Source of the DNA: Reyranella sp.
Lineage (GTDB): Bacteria > Pseudomonadota > Alphaproteobacteria > Reyranellales > Reyranellaceae
DNA: 64,000 bases
Direction of reading: 5' to 3'
Assembly: GCF_004297265.1 (NCBI RefSeq)
Contig: NZ_SCUT01000050.1
Coordinates: 186,001 to 250,000 of the forward strand
A program made the translations under genes and the position numbers. The notes under the pieces are model-generated. The model did no database searches and was not told the origin of the DNA. It worked only from the letters and a program-made list of their open reading frames with translations. This document shows positions 17,099 through 25,115 of this stretch, one piece after another (within the stretch, counting starts at the first letter, position 1; each line of letters starts with the position of its first letter).

Positions 17099-18190
17099 AT
17101 GAGCGCGCTCACCCCGCGTCCGGGCATCATGAAGATCGCGCCCTATGTGCCGGGCAAGGATTCGATCGACGGCAAGGAGACGGTCGCCAAGCTCTCGTCC
17201 AACGAGGGCGCGCTCGGCCCCTCGCCCAAGGCGATGGCGGCCTATGCCAAGGCCGCTTCCGAGTTGCATCGCTATCCCGACGGCGACACCGCGAAGCTGC
17301 GCGCGGCGCTCGGCCGCCACTACGGTCTCGATCCGGCGCGCATCGTCTGCGGCGCCGGCTCCGACGAGATCCTGAACCTGCTGGTCCGCGCCTACTGCGG
17401 CCCGGGCGACGAGCTGCTCTACAGCCAGTACGGCTTCCTGATGTACGCCATCAACGCCCTGGGTGTCGGCGCGACTCCGGTCGCGGCGCCGGCCAAGGAT
17501 TATGGCAGCGACATCGACGCGATGCTGGCGGCGGTGACGGACAAGACCCGCATCGTCTGCCTCGCCAATCCGAACAACCCGACCGGCACCTACGTCACCA
17601 AGGACGATGTGCGCCGCCTGCATGCCGGCCTGCCGAAGAACGTGCTGCTGATCATCGACGCGGCCTATGCCGAGTATGTCAGCCGGAACGACTATGAATC
17701 GGGCGTCGAACTGGTCGACCAGGCCGAGAACGTCGTGATGACCCGCACCTTCTCGAAGATCTACGGCCTGGGCGGCGTGCGTCTCGGCTGGATGTACGGG
17801 CCGGCCGGAATCGTCGACGTGATGAGCCGCCTGCGCCAGCCGTTCAACGTCAACCTCCCGGCGCAGATCGCGGGCATCGCGGCGCTGGAGGACATCGCCC
17901 ATACCGACGCCAGCCGCACCAACAACGACATCTGGCTGCCGTGGCTCAGCGCCGAGCTGACAAAGCTCGGCCTGGAGCCGGTGCCAAGCGTCGGCAATTT
18001 CGTGCTGGTCGGCTTCGGCTCGAAGGAACGCGCGGTCGCGGCCAACGACTGGCTGATGAACGACGGGCTGATCCCGCGCCTCGTCGCCGGCTACGGCCTG
18101 CCTGCGCATCTGCGCATCACGGTCGGTACCGAGCAGGAAGTGAAGGCGGTACAGGCCTCGCTGGCCCGCTTCGCGGCTGCGGGCAAATGA
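17099..18190 (+). CDS. hisC: Histidinol-phosphate/aromatic aminotransferase
   Basis: A 363-residue fold-type I PLP aminotransferase of the HisC family. LSSNEGALGPSP, CGAGSDEILNLL, ANPNNPTGTY and TFSKIYGLGGVRLGW with PLP lysine Lys220 are all in place. It lies between chorismate mutase and prephenate dehydrogenase rather than in a his operon, so its main job is probably transamination of aromatic keto acids, perhaps alongside histidinol-phosphate. It overlaps tyrA by 4 bp. Confidence 0.9.
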   Translation: MSALTPRPGIMKIAPYVPGKDSIDGKETVAKLSSNEGALGPSPKAMAAYAKAASELHRYPDGDTAKLRAALGRHYGLDPARIVCGAGSDEILNLLVRAYCGPGDELLYSQYGFLMYAINALGVGATPVAAPAKDYGSDIDAMLAAVTDKTRIVCLANPNNPTGTYVTKDDVRRLHAGLPKNVLLIIDAAYAEYVSRNDYESGVELVDQAENVVMTRTFSKIYGLGGVRLGWMYGPAGIVDVMSRLRQPFNVNLPAQIAGIAALEDIAHTDASRTNNDIWLPWLSAELTKLGLEPVPSVGNFVLVGFGSKERAVAANDWLMNDGLIPRLVAGYGLPAHLRITVGTEQEVKAVQASLARFAAAGK

Positions 18191-19071
18191 ACAAGCCCCT
18201 GTTCGACAAGATCGCGCTGATCGGCATCGGGCTGATCGGCGGCTCGATCGCGCTGGAGGCCCGCAAGCGCGGTCTCGCGAAGACGATCGTGGCGGCAACG
18301 CGCAGCCCCGAGACGGCCGCGCTCGCCAACAAGCTGAAGCTCGCCGACCATTGCGGCACCGACCTTGGCGAGGCCTGCAAGGACGCCGACCTCGTCATCG
18401 TCTGCACACCGGTCGGCGCCTGCGGGCCGGCGACCGAGACCATCGCGTCGAGCCTGAAGCCCGGCTGCATCGTGTCCGACGTGGGCTCGGTGAAGCAGAC
18501 CGTGATCGCCGACATGGCGCCGCACATTCCCAAGGGCGTGCACTTCGTGCCGGCTCATCCTGTGGCCGGCACAGAGAATTCGGGCCCCGAAGCCGCGCTG
18601 CTCGACCTGTTCCAGGGCCGCTGGTGCATCCTGACGCCGCTGCCCGGCAGCGATGCCGCGGCAGTCGACACGCTCGAGGCCTTCTGGAAGGGCCTGGGCA
18701 GCCAGGTCGAACGGATCGACCCCAAGGACCATGACCGTATCCTGGCCATCACCTCGCACCTGCCGCACCTGATCGCCTACACGATCGTGGGCACCGCCGA
18801 CGATCTGGGGGGCCATCTCAACAGCGAGGTCCTGAAGTTCGCCGCCGGCGGCTTCCGCGACTTCACGCGTATCGCCGCGTCCGATCCCACCATGTGGCGC
18901 GACGTGTTCATGAACAACCGCGAGGCCGTGCTCGAGGTGCTCCAGCGCTTCCAGGAAGATCTCTTCTACCTGCAGCGCGCCATCCGCTGGGGCGAGGGCG
19001 ACAAGCTGTTCGACCTGTTCACCCGCACGCGCGAGATCCGCCGCGCCCTGATCCACCTGCACCAGGCCTAG
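18187..19071 (+). CDS. tyrA: Prephenate/arogenate dehydrogenase
   Basis: A 294-residue NAD(P)-dependent dehydrogenase of tyrosine synthesis. IALIGIGLIGGSIALEA is the nucleotide-binding motif; DVGSVKQTVI, FVPAHPVAGTENSGPEAA and ITSHLPHLIAY are TyrA motifs, including the catalytic His region. There is no fused chorismate mutase or ACT domain; the mutase is the separate gene two positions upstream. Start ATG 18187 overlaps hisC by 4 bp. Confidence 0.92.
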   Translation: MNKPLFDKIALIGIGLIGGSIALEARKRGLAKTIVAATRSPETAALANKLKLADHCGTDLGEACKDADLVIVCTPVGACGPATETIASSLKPGCIVSDVGSVKQTVIADMAPHIPKGVHFVPAHPVAGTENSGPEAALLDLFQGRWCILTPLPGSDAAAVDTLEAFWKGLGSQVERIDPKDHDRILAITSHLPHLIAYTIVGTADDLGGHLNSEVLKFAAGGFRDFTRIAASDPTMWRDVFMNNREAVLEVLQRFQEDLFYLQRAIRWGEGDKLFDLFTRTREIRRALIHLHQA

Positions 19072-19079
19072 GATTCAGC

Positions 19080-19688
19080 GTGGCCGCCGCAAAGCCCACC
19101 GCCAAGCCCAGGTGGGTCTTCGGCTACGGCTCGCTGATGTGGAACCCCGGCTTCGCGACGCCGGAGACACAGGCGGCGCGGCTGCAGGGCTGGCATCGCG
19201 CCTTCTGCATCTATTCGGAACACTATCGCGGCACGCCGGAGAAGCCGGGCCTCATGCTCGGCCTGCTGCCGGGCGGCTCCTGCCGGGGACTGGCGCACCG
19301 GCTGCCGGCCGCCCGTTACGACGAGGTGCGGCGCTACCTCATCCATCGCGAAATCGACAATGACGGGGTCTACGAAGAGACGGTGCGGCCGATCCAGCTC
19401 GACGACGGACGGACCGTGCCGGCATTGGTCTATCTCGCCGATCGGGCCCATCGGCAGTTCGCCGGCAAGCTGCCGGCGAAAGAGGCCGTGAGACTGATCC
19501 GCCAGGGCCATGGCGCCACCGGCAGCAACCTCGACTATGTGCTGAACACGGTCACCCATCTCGGCGAGCTGGGTCTCAGGGACCGCTCGCTCGAGATACT
19601 GGCGGCCGTCGCCGCAGGCGGCACAGAGCCGCGTGCCGCTAGCGGCGCGCGGCCTCGGTCGCGAACACCGACTTCACGACGAAGCTGA
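19080..19688 (+). CDS. ChaC-type gamma-glutamylcyclotransferase
   Basis: A 202-residue protein opening with WVFGYGSLMWNPGF, the substrate-binding YGSL motif of gamma-glutamylcyclotransferases. ChaC-type members degrade glutathione to 5-oxoproline and Cys-Gly. GTG start at 19080, 8 bp after tyrA. The last 50 bp overlap the 3' end of the convergent tetR gene and encode an Arg/Ser-rich tail (GARPRSRTPTSRRS) that looks like readthrough extension, so the functional protein probably ends near residue 185. Confidence 0.85.
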   Translation: MAAAKPTAKPRWVFGYGSLMWNPGFATPETQAARLQGWHRAFCIYSEHYRGTPEKPGLMLGLLPGGSCRGLAHRLPAARYDEVRRYLIHREIDNDGVYEETVRPIQLDDGRTVPALVYLADRAHRQFAGKLPAKEAVRLIRQGHGATGSNLDYVLNTVTHLGELGLRDRSLEILAAVAAGGTEPRAASGARPRSRTPTSRRS

Positions 19689-20265
19689 GTTCGTCGCGCG
19701 CCTGCTCGACCGACAGGCCGAGACGCTGGCGGAGGACCACCCAGCTTTCCGGCGCGATGGCCAGGGCGAGCGCCGTCAGCGTCCGCTGGCGCGACTCCGC
19801 CGGCAGCGCCCCCAGTTCGGCCGCGAAGGCCTGCGAGAGATGCGCCGTGTTGGCACTGTAGATCTGGGAGATCATGTCGGCGGCTTCCGGCGAGCGGCGC
19901 TGCAGGGTCTCGACGAAGGTCCACATCGGGCGAAGCTGCTCGTAGCGGTCCGCACACTGGTTGATCATGCTGGCGATGCGCATCTCGACGGGCCCGGCGG
20001 CCGCGATCTCGGGCGCCTCTCCCACCAGTGCGGCCAGGACGCGGCCCAGCACGGCGACGTACAGTTCGGCAGTGTCCGCGAAGTGCTGGAACACGGTGCG
20101 CGCGGAGACCCCGGCCATCTGGGCGATGTCACGCACGATCGGCGCGACCTGCCCGGCCGCGGCGAGGGCCAGGGCCGAGGCCACGATCGATTCGCGCGTG
20201 CGGGCGACGCGATCACCGCGACCGGCTGTGTGAAGCTGCTTCGTGTGCAGGGTCTGACCGTCCAT
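19639..20265 (-). CDS. TetR family transcriptional regulator
   Basis: A 208-residue regulator. The N-terminal helix-turn-helix is IVRDIAQMAGVSARTVFQHF. The C-terminal helical domain is ligand-binding and not classifiable by eye. ATG 20265 is chosen because upstream in-frame codons fall in the operator-like gap. It diverges from the PLP-enzyme gene at 20436 across 170 bp, which contains a dyad near this gene's start. A ligand linked to sulfur amino acid metabolism is possible but only inferred. Confidence 0.85.
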   Translation of the reverse strand: MDGQTLHTKQLHTAGRGDRVARTRESIVASALALAAAGQVAPIVRDIAQMAGVSARTVFQHFADTAELYVAVLGRVLAALVGEAPEIAAAGPVEMRIASMINQCADRYEQLRPMWTFVETLQRRSPEAADMISQIYSANTAHLSQAFAAELGALPAESRQRTLTALALAIAPESWVVLRQRLGLSVEQARDELSFVVKSVFATEAARR

Positions 20266-20286
20266 TCCTGACTCCCCAGCGAGTGT

Positions 20287-20304
20287 TTGCCGTCTGGTCG
20301 GCAA
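20287..20304. promoter_or_regulatory. Dyad upstream of tetR (possible operator)
   Basis: TTGCCG and CGGCAA arms separated by TCTGGT, 22 bp upstream of the tetR start, with a further TTGCCG three bases on. The size and place fit TetR autoregulation. No binding evidence. Confidence 0.45.
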
Positions 20305-20435
20305 CCTTGCCGATCCTAAAGATAATGCGAGCAAATCACTACATATGAAGCTACTAGTGCATCCTCATTTCAAGTGCTGCGATGCGCTATAAGGGCGCGT
20401 TCGACGTAAGATTCGTGTAAGCCGACGGTGCCCGG

Positions 20436-21590
20436 ATGTCCGAGAAAAAGTTTGCCCCCGCTTCTCTTGCCGCACAAGCGATGGGGTGGATCGACCCGAT
20501 CACCAAGGCCGTCGTGCCGCCCATCCACATGGCCAGCACCTATCTCCGCGACGAGGACAACGGCTATCGCTCGGGCCGCATCTACGCGCGCGCCGACAAT
20601 CCCACGTTCGACCAGGCCGAGGCAACGCTGACGGCGCTTGAAGGGGGCGCGAAGTCGCTGATCTTCTCGTCGGGCATGAGTGCCGCAACGGCCTGCTTCC
20701 TCGCGCTCGCGCCCGGTGACCATGTCGTGACCTCCAAGGTCATGTACTGGGCATTGCGCAACTGGCTGATGACCTTCGCGACGCAATGGGGCCTCAAGGT
20801 CGAGTTCGTCGACACCGACAGGACGGACGAGGTTGCCGCCGCGGTGAAGCCCGGGGTCACGAAGCTCGTCTGGATCGAGACCCCGGCCAACCCGACCTGG
20901 AGCGTGTCCGACATCGCCGCCATCGCCGACATCGCCCACAAGGCCGGCGCCCTGCTGGGTGTCGATTCGACGGTGGCGACACCGGTGCTGACACGGCCCA
21001 TCGAGCATGGCGCCGACATCGTGATGCATTCGGCGACCAAGTACCTCAACGGTCATTCCGACATCATCGCCGGCGCGCTGACCGGTGCGCGCGACGACGC
21101 CTACTGGGCGAAGCTGCGCAGCATCCGTTCGCAGCTCGGCACGATCCTCGGGCAGACCGAGGCGTGGCTGCTGATGCGCGGCATGCGCACGCTGTTCCCG
21201 CGCGTCGCCTGGGCCTGCAGGTCGGCTCAAAGCCTCGCCGAGAAGTTCGCCGAGCATCCGATGGTGGAAGAGGTCCTCTATCCCGGCCTGCCCTCCTTCG
21301 CCGGCCACGCGGCGGCGGCGAAGCAGATGAAGGGCGGCTTCGGCGGCATGCTGTCGGTCCGGGTGAAGGGCGGCGAGCGCGCGGCCATCGCCACGGCGGC
21401 AAGGGTCGGACTGTGGAAGCGCGCCACGTCGCTGGGCGGCGTCGAGAGCCTGATCGAGCATCGCGCCAGCATCGAGGGGCCGGGCACACCCTGCCCGCCC
21501 GACCTGCTGCGGCTCTCGGTCGGCGTCGAGGTGAGCAGCGACCTGTTCGACGATCTCGACCAGGCGCTGAAGCGCGCGCACAACGCTTAA
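20436..21590 (+). CDS. Cys/Met-metabolism PLP enzyme (cystathionine synthase/lyase or sulfhydrylase)
   Basis: A 384-residue enzyme of the Cys/Met PLP family. YARADNPTFDQAEATLTALE, IFSSGMSAATACFLAL and HSATKYLNGHSDIIAG with PLP Lys202 define it. The family covers cystathionine gamma-synthase, beta-lyase and O-acylhomoserine sulfhydrylase; I cannot separate these by motif. With metX 5 kb away and coding the preceding step, a sulfhydrylase or lyase in methionine synthesis is reasonable. The stop is followed by a double family A repeat. Confidence 0.85.
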   Translation: MSEKKFAPASLAAQAMGWIDPITKAVVPPIHMASTYLRDEDNGYRSGRIYARADNPTFDQAEATLTALEGGAKSLIFSSGMSAATACFLALAPGDHVVTSKVMYWALRNWLMTFATQWGLKVEFVDTDRTDEVAAAVKPGVTKLVWIETPANPTWSVSDIAAIADIAHKAGALLGVDSTVATPVLTRPIEHGADIVMHSATKYLNGHSDIIAGALTGARDDAYWAKLRSIRSQLGTILGQTEAWLLMRGMRTLFPRVAWACRSAQSLAEKFAEHPMVEEVLYPGLPSFAGHAAAAKQMKGGFGGMLSVRVKGGERAAIATAARVGLWKRATSLGGVESLIEHRASIEGPGTPCPPDLLRLSVGVEVSSDLFDDLDQALKRAHNA

Positions 21591-21603
21591 CGGCGCGCGC
21601 TTT

Positions 21604-21715
21604 TGACCCCTCCGTCGCCGTGAGACGGCGACACCTCCCCATCTGAATGGGGAGGCGATGATCCGATTCCTCCCCATTCAAATGGGGAGGTGCCCCGAAG
21701 GGGCGGAGGGGTCAT
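21604..21715. repeat. Family A repeat pair, locus 1
   Basis: Two family A units in inverted arrangement between convergent genes. Each unit has a stem with arms CCTCCCCATT and AATGGGGAGG (one copy has a C/T change), a variable hairpin, and an outer GGAGGGGTCATG. Variable hairpins here: GTCGCCGT/ACGGCGAC and GCCCC/GGGGC. Confidence 0.95.
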
Positions 21716-21720
21716 GTCTT

Positions 21721-22878
21721 CTAGGCTGTCGTGCCAAACACCGAACCGAGACCGGCGCCGATGCGCTCGTTCATCATCTCGATCGAGCCGTCGGTGTAGG
21801 CAGCAATCTTGGCGCCCGCGAGATGGCGGGCCAGCGGGTAATCGGCGCGCAGGCCGTTGGCGCCCATCGCCTGGATGCAGTCGGCGATGCGCTGCACGGC
21901 CATGTCGGTCGCGAACTTCTTGGCGTAGGCCGCCGGCATCACCGCATCGGCGCCTTCGTCGATCAGGCGCGCGGCGCGATAGGTGAGAAGACGCGCGGCC
22001 TCGAGATCGGTCGCGGCATCCACGAGCTTCCAGCGCACGCCCTGATGGTCGATCACCGGCTGGCCGAAGGTCCTGCGCTGCTGCGTGTAGCGCACCGCCG
22101 TCTCGAGTGAGGCCTGCAGCATGCCGCAGCACATGGCCGCGACATAGGCGCGGGCACCGTTGATGCCAGCGAGCGCCGCCTTGAAGGCCTTGCCCGGCGG
22201 ATGCAGCACCGCCTCGTCGGGCGCGAAATAGTCGACCAGCCGGAAACCGCCCACGCCGATCGCGTGGCCGCCGTGAAGCTCGAACGGCTTCTCGCGATGG
22301 AAGCCCGGCCGCTCCGCCTCGATGGCGAGGCAGATGATGCCGCGATAGCCCTGCGCCTTGTCGGTCTGCGCATAGGCCACCGAAAGACCCGCGACGGCGG
22401 CATTGGTGATCCAGGCCTTGGCGCCGTTCACCTTCCAGCCACCCTCGACCCTGACCGCTTCCATTTCGAGCCCACCGAAATCGCTGCCGACACCCGGCTC
22501 GCTGAGACCGGCGCAGCCGATCAGGTCGCCGGTCAGCATCCGGGGCAGCAGACGCGCGACATGGGCCGGCTGGCCGTCACGCGCGAAGCGCGCACAGGCA
22601 TTGTGGTGGTTGATCAGCGCGAAAGCGAAGGCGAAGTCGTGCCGCGCGATCTCCTCGAAGGCGCGCAGCTTGCAGGAGAAGGACAGGCCCTGCCCGCCAT
22701 GCTTCGTCGCCAGCTCGATCGTGTTGAGACCGATGCCACAGGCGGCCTTGATGGCCTCGAGCGGATAGCGGCGCTCCCATTCCCAGCGCGCGGCGTTGGG
22801 TGCCACATGTTCTTCTGCGAACGTCTTGGCGCGCGCCACGACGGCACGCTCTTCGGGGGTGAGGACTTCATCGAGCAT
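21721..22878 (-). CDS. Acyl-CoA dehydrogenase family protein
   Basis: A 385-residue flavoprotein. GCAGLSEPGVGSDFGGLEMEA and KAWITNAAVAGLSVAYA are the flavin/substrate motifs of acyl-CoA dehydrogenases. QRRTFGQPVIDHQGVRWKL is the C-terminal FAD-contact region, and IADCIQAMGANGL follows. Substrate chain cannot be assigned; the ending YTDGSIEMMNERIG differs from the usual short-chain motif. ATG 22878; a GTG five codons upstream is an alternative. It is divergent from tRNA-Gly and next to a DpgC-like CoA enzyme. Confidence 0.88.
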   Translation of the reverse strand: MLDEVLTPEERAVVARAKTFAEEHVAPNAARWEWERRYPLEAIKAACGIGLNTIELATKHGGQGLSFSCKLRAFEEIARHDFAFAFALINHHNACARFARDGQPAHVARLLPRMLTGDLIGCAGLSEPGVGSDFGGLEMEAVRVEGGWKVNGAKAWITNAAVAGLSVAYAQTDKAQGYRGIICLAIEAERPGFHREKPFELHGGHAIGVGGFRLVDYFAPDEAVLHPPGKAFKAALAGINGARAYVAAMCCGMLQASLETAVRYTQQRRTFGQPVIDHQGVRWKLVDAATDLEAARLLTYRAARLIDEGADAVMPAAYAKKFATDMAVQRIADCIQAMGANGLRADYPLARHLAGAKIAAYTDGSIEMMNERIGAGLGSVFGTTA

Positions 22879-22935
22879 GTTCCTGAGATACACGATTGGA
22901 CCTCGGACGCAACGGCAGGCTAGAATGGCGCCAAT

Positions 22936-23010
22936 GCGGGTGTAGCTCAGGGGTAGAGCGTCGGCTTCCCAAGCCGTAGGTCGCGGGTTCGAATCCCGTC
23001 GCCCGCTCCA
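22936..23010 (+). tRNA. tRNA-Gly (anticodon CCC)
   Basis: A full cloverleaf: acceptor GCGGGTG pairs with CGCCCGC, D-arm GCTCAGGGGTAGAGC, anticodon loop TTCCCAA with CCC, T-arm GCGGGTTCGAATCCCGT shortened to its core GGTTCGAATCC, and encoded TCCA end. The first anticodon-stem pair is a T-T mismatch, as seen in other Gly(CCC) genes. It lies in the 155-bp gap between the acyl-CoA dehydrogenase and the DpgC-like gene; no integrase is adjacent. Confidence 0.97.
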
Positions 23011-23033
23011 TAATTCAGGGCAGGAACGTCGTG

Positions 23034-24368
23034 ATGGATGGGGTGGCGCCGGTCGCGGCCAGCGGCGACTTCGCGGCCGATGTGGCTGCTTTCTCCAGCT
23101 ATTGGCGCGACGCTGCCGAGCAACTCTCCCGCCTGCCCGCCAAACCGAACCGCGACGTCGCCACCTACGACCAGGCCGAGTCCCTGAAGCAGGCCGCGCG
23201 CGAGGCCCGCTTCGCCTTCCTGCGCCGCCACGCGCGCACGCTCTATGACAAGCTGACCGACAACCGCGCCAAGTTCGTGCGCATCGAGCGGCTGGTCTAT
23301 GAGGCTGCCAACCTCGTTCCCGGCCTCGCGCCGACGGAAGCACAGGTCGCGGCCGAGGCCGAGCTGCGTCAGTCCGAGAAGGACGGCGCGGAGATCGACC
23401 AGGGCATTCTCTGCAACCAGTTCCTCGCCGATCCCGACTGCGGCCTGCATCTCTGCCACGCCATGCTGCTGCCGCGCGAGGAATCGGCGGAGGCGCTCGC
23501 GAAGTTCCAGCGCGACGGCACGCTCGACCTCGGCTACGCGCGGGTCGAGCGCCAGGGCAAGGCGGCGGTCCTCCTCTTGTCCAACCGCCGCTTCCTCAAT
23601 TCGGAAGACAATGCCACGCAGGCCGCGACCGAGATCGGCGCCGATGTCTGCATCCTCGACCGGCAGAGCGAGGTCGCGGTGCTGCGCGGCGACGTGGTGC
23701 CGGAGGGCAAGTATGCCGGCCGCCGCGTCTACAATGCCGGCATCAACCTCACGCACCTCTACTATGGCAAGATCCCGTTCCTGTGGTTCCTGATCCGCGA
23801 CATGGGCTTCGTGAACAAGATGTTCCGCGGCCTCGCGCGGCCGGACGTGCCGCCGGACGAGGTGGCGGGCGATTCGATCGAGAAGCTCTGGATCTCGGCG
23901 GTCGAGACCTTCGCCATCGGCGGCGGCTGCCAGATCCTGCTGGCGACCGACTTCAACATCGCCGGCCGCGACGCCTACATGACCCTGCCGGCGCGCAAGG
24001 AAGGCATCATTCCCGCGATGGCCAATCTTCGGCTGTCACGCTTCGTCGGCGACCGTCTGGCGCGCCAGGCGATCATGTACGAGCGCCGCATCGAGTGCGA
24101 TTCCGACGTCGGCCGCATGATCTGCGACGAGGTCGTGGCGCCCGGCGAGATCGACGCGACGATCACCCGCGTGATCGACCGGCTGACCGGATCGGGCGCG
24201 GTCGGCGCCATCGGCAACCGCCGCGCCCTGCGGCTCGGCGCGGAGCCGCTCGACACGTTCCGCCGCTACGCCGCGCTCTATGCGCGCGAGCAGGCCTACT
24301 GCCATTTCAGCCCGGCGCTGATTTCGAATCTGGAGCAGTACTGGAACGCCGCGAGCCGGCGGGCTTAG
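23034..24368 (+). CDS. DpgC-like crotonase-superfamily enzyme
   Basis: A 444-residue protein with a helical N-terminal domain of about 190 residues and a crotonase core. AVETFAIGGGCQILLATDF and LPARKEGIIPAMANLRLSRF follow the pattern of DpgC, the cofactor-free 3,5-dihydroxyphenylacetyl-CoA 1,2-dioxygenase of dihydroxyphenylglycine synthesis. The rest of that pathway (DpgA, B, D) is absent nearby, so the true substrate is probably another aryl-CoA. ATG 23034 follows CAGGAACG; a GTG one codon earlier is possible. Confidence 0.78.
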   Translation: MDGVAPVAASGDFAADVAAFSSYWRDAAEQLSRLPAKPNRDVATYDQAESLKQAAREARFAFLRRHARTLYDKLTDNRAKFVRIERLVYEAANLVPGLAPTEAQVAAEAELRQSEKDGAEIDQGILCNQFLADPDCGLHLCHAMLLPREESAEALAKFQRDGTLDLGYARVERQGKAAVLLLSNRRFLNSEDNATQAATEIGADVCILDRQSEVAVLRGDVVPEGKYAGRRVYNAGINLTHLYYGKIPFLWFLIRDMGFVNKMFRGLARPDVPPDEVAGDSIEKLWISAVETFAIGGGCQILLATDFNIAGRDAYMTLPARKEGIIPAMANLRLSRFVGDRLARQAIMYERRIECDSDVGRMICDEVVAPGEIDATITRVIDRLTGSGAVGAIGNRRALRLGAEPLDTFRRYAALYAREQAYCHFSPALISNLEQYWNAASRRA

Positions 24369-24377
24369 CTAACGATC

Positions 24378-24492
24378 TGACCCCTCCGCCCCTGCGGGGC
24401 ACCTCCCCATTTGAATGGGGAGGCAAGGCTTCTTCGTTCCTCCCCATTCAAATGGGGAGGTGTCGGCGTCTTACGCCGACGGAGGGGTCATG
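24378..24492. repeat. Family A repeat pair, locus 2
   Basis: Two inverted family A units between the convergent DpgC-like and regA genes. Variable hairpins: GCCCC/GGGGC (loop TGC) and GTCGGCGT/ACGCCGAC (loop CTT). The common stem arms CCTCCCCATT and AATGGGGAGG are intact in the second unit; the first carries the same stem read from the other strand. Confidence 0.95.
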
Positions 24493-24501
24493 CTGGGGTG
24501 A

Positions 24502-25092
24502 TCAATGCTCGCGCGGAGCGTGCTTGCCCAGGATTCGCTGCAGGGTGCGGCGGTGCATGTTGAGGCGGCGCGCCGTCTCCGAGACGTTGCGGTCGCACTG
24601 CTCGAACACGCGCTGGATATGCTCCCAGCGCACGCGGTCGGCCGACATGGGATTGCTGGGCGGCGGCGGCAGCTTGCGGCCGTGGGCCGTCAGCGCCTGC
24701 TCGATGGCGTCGGCGTCGGCCGGCTTGGCGAGATAGTCGACGGCGCCTTCCTTCACGGCGGCCACCGCGGTCGCGATGTTGCCGTAGCCGGTCAGGACGA
24801 CGATCCTTATGTCCGGACGCGCCTGGCGCAGCGGGCCGACCAGCTCCAGGCCGTTGCCGTCGGCCAGCCTGAGGTCGAGCACGGCGAAGGCGGGGGGCCG
24901 GGCGGTCTGGGCCAGCGCTTCGGCGACCGAGCCCACGGCGGTGACGATGAAACCGCGTTGCTCGAGTGCACGCGCAATACGGTTGCGGAAAGCTGCATCA
25001 TCGTCGGCGATCAGCAAGGTACGGTCCTTGTTGTTCGTCGTGCCGGCGATCACAGGCGACAAGGGGCGCGGGGCGCCGCTGTCCTGGGTCAT
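24502..25092 (-). CDS. regA: Redox response regulator RegA/ActR/PrrA
   Basis: A 196-residue response regulator. The receiver has the acidic pair in IADDDAAF, phospho-acceptor Asp73 (VLDLRL), Thr101 and Lys123. The C-terminal Fis-type helix-turn-helix reads SETARRLNMHRRTLQRIL, the nearly invariant RegA/ActR sequence. RegA controls photosynthesis, respiration, carbon and nitrogen fixation genes in response to redox state. It lies 23 bp downstream of regB on the same strand and ends against a family A repeat. Confidence 0.96.
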   Translation of the reverse strand: MTQDSGAPRPLSPVIAGTTNNKDRTLLIADDDAAFRNRIARALEQRGFIVTAVGSVAEALAQTARPPAFAVLDLRLADGNGLELVGPLRQARPDIRIVVLTGYGNIATAVAAVKEGAVDYLAKPADADAIEQALTAHGRKLPPPPSNPMSADRVRWEHIQRVFEQCDRNVSETARRLNMHRRTLQRILGKHAPREH

Positions 25093-25115
25093 GGCGACTC
25101 CTTCGACATCGGCCG

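Noticed and set aside
16220..18298. 692-residue open frame on the minus strand
   Set aside because: It lies antisense to chorismate mutase, hisC and tyrA, which have clear motifs. The translation is Arg/Asp/His-rich low complexity typical of shadow frames in GC-rich DNA.
21604..21715. CRISPR-like repeat arrays (also at the other family A loci)
   Set aside because: Units are inverted pairs with no regular spacers and no cas genes; they are palindromic intergenic repeats.
22936..23010. tRNA-Gly as an integration site for a genomic island
   Set aside because: No integrase, direct repeat of the tRNA 3' end or composition change is seen next to it.
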